Source: CALEUX01 sp964521525 (lineage in GTDB: Bacteria; Bacteroidota; Bacteroidia; Bacteroidales; Marinilabiliaceae). Taken from it: a stretch of DNA of 12,075 bases. Where the stretch lies: NCBI GenBank assembly GCA_964521525.1, contig CAZFTD010000105.1, positions 1 to 12,075 of the forward strand, read 5' to 3'. Of the stretch, positions 7,987 through 12,075 are shown in pieces (positions within the stretch are counted from its first letter, which is position 1; the number at the start of each line of letters is the position of its first letter). The notes beneath the pieces were generated by a model. It was not told the origin of the DNA. It did not search any database and was given only the letters and a program-made list of their open reading frames with translations. The position numbers were made by a program, and so were the translations under genes.

Positions 7987-8094
7987 ATACCAGGATGAAT
8001 CCCGATATAGATTGGAAAGTCATGCGGGGATTACCTGTAAATCATTAACATATAATAACCTGAGAATTACATTAAGAATTCAAATTCTAACATC

Positions 8095-8733
8095 GTGAAA
8101 CACATCATTATTGCTGACGATCACGCAGTTGTAAGAACAGGGTTACAACTCATCATTGACGAAACTAATGATATGCGTGTTTCCGGTGAAGCATCAAACG
8201 GGCATGAGCTAACTGCTCTAATTGTTAACAACGACTATGACCTGCTTATTATGGATGCTTCTATGCCCGGGAAGGATGGAATTGAGCTATTGCAAGATGT
8301 GAAGAAAATTAAGCCCAGATTGCCTGTCATTGTTTTTACGATGAACAATGATGAGAATTTTGCCATAAGAATGATTAAAGCCGGCGCTGCTGCCTTCATA
8401 AATAAAGAAACCGATACTGATAACATATTACAGGCCATTCGAACTGTTTTGGGAGGGAAACGGTATTTTTCTCAAGCACAGGCAGAGATGCTGGCTGAAT
8501 TGGTGAGTCTACCCGATAACTTTGCGCAATTACCCCACCAGAAACTAACCGATCGTGAATTTCAGATTATGTTCCTTCTGGCATCAGGATACAAAAACAA
8601 TGAAATTGCCAATAAACTCAACGTGAGTAAAAACACCATCGCCAACCACCGTACGGCTATTCTTAAAAAGATGAATATGGTTAATAATGTGGAAATTACC
8701 CGTTACGCAATAAAAAATGGAATAGTAAAATGA
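8095..8733 (+). CDS. NarL/LuxR-type response regulator
   Basis: A 212-residue DNA-binding response regulator. The receiver domain (1-120) has the acidic pair D8-D9 (IIIADDHAVV), the phosphoacceptor Asp54 in LLIMDASMPGKDG, Thr82 (VIVFTMNN) and Lys104 (INKETD), so phosphorylation should be intact. A linker leads to a LuxR-type helix-turn-helix at 151-212: LTDREFQIMFLLASGYKNNE, then IANKLNVSKNTIANHRTAIL and KKMNM. The start is GTG at 8095, giving the usual MKHIIIADDH opening. The stop overlaps the kinase start by four bases (ATGA at 8730-8733), so the two are translationally coupled and surely partners. Its targets are not shown by sequence; the divergent receptor-phytase cluster and its own promoter are the natural candidates. 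Confidence 0.93.
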   Translation: MKHIIIADDHAVVRTGLQLIIDETNDMRVSGEASNGHELTALIVNNDYDLLIMDASMPGKDGIELLQDVKKIKPRLPVIVFTMNNDENFAIRMIKAGAAAFINKETDTDNILQAIRTVLGGKRYFSQAQAEMLAELVSLPDNFAQLPHQKLTDREFQIMFLLASGYKNNEIANKLNVSKNTIANHRTAILKKMNMVNNVEITRYAIKNGIVK

Positions 8734-11012
8734 TGGTTCAAATAAGGAACATACTTTTGGTAATAGTTATTCTGGTTTTATCTGCATGCTCAAATAATCA
8801 ACCAAGCCAAAAAATGGCTGTAATTGAAATACCTGATCTTGTTGAGCTTGCAGAAGTATTGATGAATAATGACCCTGACAAATCTTTGGAAGTGATTGAA
8901 AATGCTTATCAGCAAGCCTGTATTATCAACCATCATCGCCTCATGTCAGAGGCTCTCATTATTAAAGGACAGCTTTTAACTGTTTTTGGAGATAACGATG
9001 GTGCTCTATCTCTGTTTAATCAGGCTTTATTGCCCCCTATCCAAAATGACGCAGAAATTATGTGTAAGGTTCTTTTCGAATCCGGTAGAATTTATTACAT
9101 AAAAGGTGAGTATCATCAGGCATTAGAGATGTTTATTGCTGTGCGCGATTTGGCGCGTGAGAATAAGTTTTCTGATATGGAGAACAAAGCCATCTATTAT
9201 ATAGGAAAATACTACCACACTACCGGAAAGTTTGCACAATCAATGGAACTCTATGAAATTGCGCTCGCAGCTGAACCCGGTGAAACAATATTACGTGCAA
9301 ATATATTGCTTAGTTTAGGTAAGGCGCTTTTAAATGAAGGGCGCACAACTGAGGCCATCCAACTTTATCAGAATGCTTTTAACATTAGTAAAAAATCGGG
9401 AAATCTTTTAATTATTGCTGATGCTTACAACCATTTAGGTTCAGTTTATGATATGCTTGAACAATACAACTTATCCATAAGCTATCACCAGCAGGCACTC
9501 TCGTTAAGAATAACCATGAAAAGCCCTGCCGATATGGCAAAGTCGTACAATAATCTGGGGGAGGCTTATTTTAATAATAACCAAATAGATAGCGCAGCTG
9601 TAAATTTCTCCAAATCCCTTGAAATGAGCATTCAAGCCGATTACAAAAAAGGAATGGTTAAGGCATTGACCAACCTTGGCCGTTTGCCCTACTCAGAAAC
9701 TGAAAGCAACAGCCATCTTCATAAAGCATTAAATCTTTCATCAAAGGCCGGATACGATGCTGGTATGGCAAACGCTAATCTCCATATTGCTAAACAATAT
9801 TATGCCACAAATAAAACGGTAAAAGCCATTGAACATTATAATGCATCCTTGGAAAAGGCCTTGAAATCCCGTTTAACAGAGCTTCTTCCTCAAATTCACC
9901 ATGGACTCTATTTGTGCTATCTTAATCAAAACAACCCGGTTTTGGCCCTTGAACATCTGAATCTTTATGCCGAATTGGAAAAAGCACGACTCGAAACCCA
10001 AAACCACAGACAGATGTCAGAGCTGTTTATTCTTTTTGAATCAGAAAAAAAAGAGAAACTCAACCAAATTCTTATTGCTGAAAATGCTACAAAAGAAATC
10101 GCCATTAAACGAAAAAATATAATTATTGGGGTTTTCTTTGCATCGTTTGTTTTTCTTGCGGTAATTATTTCATTATTCTATTGGCAGCTAAATCACAAAC
10201 GTTTGGCTATTCAGGAACAAAAACGGCTCAACCATGAACTGGAGAAAGCTAATCAGGAAAAAGATAAATTAATGAGCATAATTGCACATGAACTGCGAAA
10301 CCCGCTTTATTGGTTTCAGAACCTTACACAATATCTTAGTACGCGATTTCACGACATGCCACCTGAAAAACTGGAAAAATCTCTACTATCCCTTGATGAG
10401 TCGGCAAAAAACACTTTTCACCTGATGAATAACCTGCTTTATTGGTCACGTTCCAGGTTAAACAGAATTACCATAAAGCCTGATATCACTAATCTTAATA
10501 GTCTGGTGAAATCTTCAACTCAAATTTTCACTTCCATAATTAAACAAAAGCAAATTGAATTAAAAATTGATATTAATACTAATTATCACCTCAATATTGA
10601 CCCGGACCTTATGAGCTGCGTTTTTCGGAACCTGGTTAGTAATGCCATAAAGTTTACTCCCCAAAATGGAAAAATAATGATTGAAGCAGCTTTAATAAAT
10701 GACAATATCATGATTTCAGTCACAGATAACGGCATTGGAATATCAAAACAACTTCAAAATGATTTCCAAAATAATAATATAAACTTCTCGGAAAAAGGGT
10801 TACTTGATGAGAATGGTTCAGGTTTTGGGCTTAAACTATGTAAAGAGTTTATAGAACTAAGCGGTGGGAACCTCAATATAGACTCTTGTTTTAATAACGG
10901 CACACGCTTTTGGTTTTCTTTACCATATACCATACTTGAATCTGAAAAAAACAATCCTCAAATGATAAGTGATTCTGTACCTTATGGTGTTCAAATAGTA
11001 GTACAGCGTTAA
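8730..11012 (+). CDS. TPR-domain sensor histidine kinase with lipoprotein-type N-terminus
   Basis: A 760-residue sensor kinase, partner of the upstream regulator. The N-terminus MMVQIRNILLVIVILVLSAC ends in a good lipobox (LSAC, Cys20). Residues about 30-420 hold some ten TPR repeats, for example AYNHLGSVYDMLEQYNLSIS and SYNNLGEAYFNNNQIDSAAV; one near residues 305-330 (LGRLPYSETESNSHLHKALN) is shortened. A coiled coil and a transmembrane helix (about 463-484) follow, placing the TPR domain in the periplasm. The cytoplasmic core has the H box IIAHELRNPLYW with His520, the N box RNLVSNAIKF (Asn638), the G1 box DNGIGIS (Asp666) and the G2 box GSGFGLKLCKEF (from about 696), so it should be an active ATP-dependent autokinase. 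No receiver domain is fused. The ATG at 8730 overlaps the regulator stop; a second ATG follows at once at 8733 in the same frame. The gene ends 11 bp from the convergent DUF5686-like gene. Confidence 0.93.
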   Translation: MMVQIRNILLVIVILVLSACSNNQPSQKMAVIEIPDLVELAEVLMNNDPDKSLEVIENAYQQACIINHHRLMSEALIIKGQLLTVFGDNDGALSLFNQALLPPIQNDAEIMCKVLFESGRIYYIKGEYHQALEMFIAVRDLARENKFSDMENKAIYYIGKYYHTTGKFAQSMELYEIALAAEPGETILRANILLSLGKALLNEGRTTEAIQLYQNAFNISKKSGNLLIIADAYNHLGSVYDMLEQYNLSISYHQQALSLRITMKSPADMAKSYNNLGEAYFNNNQIDSAAVNFSKSLEMSIQADYKKGMVKALTNLGRLPYSETESNSHLHKALNLSSKAGYDAGMANANLHIAKQYYATNKTVKAIEHYNASLEKALKSRLTELLPQIHHGLYLCYLNQNNPVLALEHLNLYAELEKARLETQNHRQMSELFILFESEKKEKLNQILIAENATKEIAIKRKNIIIGVFFASFVFLAVIISLFYWQLNHKRLAIQEQKRLNHELEKANQEKDKLMSIIAHELRNPLYWFQNLTQYLSTRFHDMPPEKLEKSLLSLDESAKNTFHLMNNLLYWSRSRLNRITIKPDITNLNSLVKSSTQIFTSIIKQKQIELKIDINTNYHLNIDPDLMSCVFRNLVSNAIKFTPQNGKIMIEAALINDNIMISVTDNGIGISKQLQNDFQNNNINFSEKGLLDENGSGFGLKLCKEFIELSGGNLNIDSCFNNGTRFWFSLPYTILESEKNNPQMISDSVPYGVQIVVQR

Positions 11013-11023
11013 TTATATTACCA

Positions 11024-12075
11024 TCACAAACCCGTAAATGCCACCCTTACTCCCCAATGTTGATATTTCCCATCTGAAAATCCTGCGAAAATACCAACGC
11101 TTCCAACCATAAATATACGGCTGATGCTATAGCCTGTTTGCATATAATGGCCCATAACCGGTGTGTGAAGATAGGAGAGATGTAAATCTTCATTCCACAG
11201 ACGATTGCTGAATACCGGCAGGTTTTTCAGGAAAAGATATGGCGATGAGTAGGTTACATTCCCCCTTAAAAACCATTGATTGGTGGCTGGTATATAATCG
11301 TTTATTAAAACCATTGCTGCACCCGGGTTGCTGAAAAGAACCGGTATGGTGGATGACTGAAAATGTTTGAAGTTTGAAAAATGCATCTGATTATGATAAG
11401 CAAACCAGCCGGCATTAGCGTTCCAATCGAAAACCGGCCTGAATGAAAATTCCGGTTTTTTATAAGCTCCAACTTCCATCAGCAAATAATCGGCATCGGT
11501 CGAGAATGCTTTTATGCCTTGCTCTAAACCAAATGTAAAGGTTGGATAATCGGAATGTGCATTCACTTTTTGCCCTCTACGTATGTAGTAAAACTGTTTG
11601 GGTGTGTACTCCAGTTTCATTCGGGCAATTAAAGCATCCTGCTTTTTAAAATTGGTTTCGTTTACACTGGGATGAATAATAATATTGGCATCATAATCGG
11701 TATTTTTTTTTCGAAACGAAAAATTGGTATTGTTTTGCAACGGTTTATAGGAGTAGTAGCCGGCTCCTATAGTCCATTGTAATCCATTGGCTAAGTCAAT
11801 TTCGTTTGAAATTTGCAGGCTGTTATTACTAAAGAACCGCTGATAGTTTTCTTTAAAAAGTAACGAAGAGGTCATACTCAGCAATCCGGGAATGGCCATT
11901 TCTCTTTTGTAATCTTCTGAGCCTGTAAATCCTGATATTGTTATTTGGCCTCTTTTTAGTGGTTGGTAGGTTTGCGACCAATCAAACCGGCCAAATGCTT
12001 TCTCTTTCGAAAAGGCATAACCGCCCAAAACCGATAGTTTCATGTTGTGCACCGAATCCTGTCTCCAGGTAAGAA
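11024..12075 (-). CDS. DUF5686-like outer-membrane protein, C-terminal part (5' end outside window)
   Basis: The last 349 codons of a minus-strand gene. The frame is open to the window edge: LTWRQDS precedes the GTG at 12052, so that GTG is not a true start. The sequence is made of alternating aromatic strands with short turns, as in a beta-barrel, for example QWTIGAGYYSYKPLQN, YFYLFLKNLPVFSNRLWNED-like segments near 80% of the way, and the final HYMQTGYSISRIFMVGSVGI then HWGVRVAFTGL. This matches the C-terminal region of the DUF5686 family, Bacteroidota proteins of about 800 residues that begin with a carboxypeptidase-regulatory domain and are predicted outer-membrane barrels of unknown function. 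The N-terminal domain that would settle this lies to the right of the window. It is convergent with the kinase gene with no room for a separate terminator. Confidence 0.65.
   Translation of the reverse strand, partial: LTWRQDSVHNMKLSVLGGYAFSKEKAFGRFDWSQTYQPLKRGQITISGFTGSEDYKREMAIPGLLSMTSSLLFKENYQRFFSNNSLQISNEIDLANGLQWTIGAGYYSYKPLQNNTNFSFRKKNTDYDANIIIHPSVNETNFKKQDALIARMKLEYTPKQFYYIRRGQKVNAHSDYPTFTFGLEQGIKAFSTDADYLLMEVGAYKKPEFSFRPVFDWNANAGWFAYHNQMHFSNFKHFQSSTIPVLFSNPGAAMVLINDYIPATNQWFLRGNVTYSSPYLFLKNLPVFSNRLWNEDLHLSYLHTPVMGHYMQTGYSISRIFMVGSVGIFAGFSDGKYQHWGVRVAFTGL

Larger units (their letters stand above)
7649..8094. promoter_or_regulatory. Divergent intergenic region between receptor cluster and two-component operon
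   Basis: This 446-bp non-coding stretch must carry the promoters for the leftward receptor-phytase cluster and the rightward regulator-kinase operon. I see no exact Bacteroidota -7 element (TAnnTTTG); on the minus strand TAAAATTG about 7680-7687 is one mismatch away and lies about 35 bp before the receptor start. Repeated motifs are listed separately. TTAAG/CTTAA elements are frequent between 7750 and 8080, including an inverted pair at 7825-7839 with a 5-base spacer. No RNA gene, riboswitch or credible small ORF was recognised. Confidence 0.5.

Noticed and set aside
7995..8048. 17-codon frame starting ATG in the divergent region, a possible leader peptide
   Set aside because: It has no run of a single amino acid and no attenuator-like hairpin after it; an ORF this short is expected by chance.

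Overview
The window looks like chromosome of a Bacteroidota bacterium, probably of the Bacteroidales/Marinilabiliales type. The signs are AT-rich DNA, A-rich start contexts without Shine-Dalgarno sequences, a TonB-dependent receptor with an N-terminal carboxypeptidase-regulatory domain, many lipoproteins, a TPR-type histidine kinase paired with a NarL/LuxR-type regulator, and a DUF5686-like outer-membrane protein. No rRNA, tRNA, CRISPR array or intact mobile element is visible.

Left part (1-2270) is a worn region. Positions 1-356 (minus) hold the N-terminal part of an IS701/IS4-like transposase broken by a one-base frameshift, bordered by a perfect 12-bp hairpin. Next is a plus-strand gene (562-1575) for a small membrane-anchored protein with a PAS domain and a minimal, divergent chemoreceptor-type signalling tip. 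Its end overlaps by 3 bases the convergent remains of a PHP-domain lipoprotein gene (about 1572-2080, minus). That gene keeps its two ends in different frames but has lost its middle. A further 40-codon plus-strand stretch (2122-2241) may be another remnant.

Centre (2275-7648, minus) is a three-gene cluster in transcription order: TonB-dependent receptor, right-handed beta-helix lipoprotein, beta-propeller phytase. This reads as a surface system that takes phosphate from phytate or a similar organic phosphate. The phytase carries both signature motifs of its family. The receptor would import a product or ligand, and the beta-helix lipoprotein is an accessory of unknown role. No SusD-type partner is present.

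Right part: a 446-bp intergenic region (7649-8094) separates the cluster from a divergent two-gene operon (8095-11012). That operon encodes a LuxR-type response regulator and a TPR histidine kinase, with start and stop codons overlapping. The kinase has a lipobox, a sensory TPR domain predicted to be periplasmic, one transmembrane helix and a complete kinase core. The divergent layout suggests, but does not prove, that the pair controls the receptor-phytase cluster. The intergenic region holds a duplicated motif and an inverted repeat that could be operators. The window ends in the C-terminal 349 codons of a DUF5686-like barrel protein (minus), convergent with the kinase gene.
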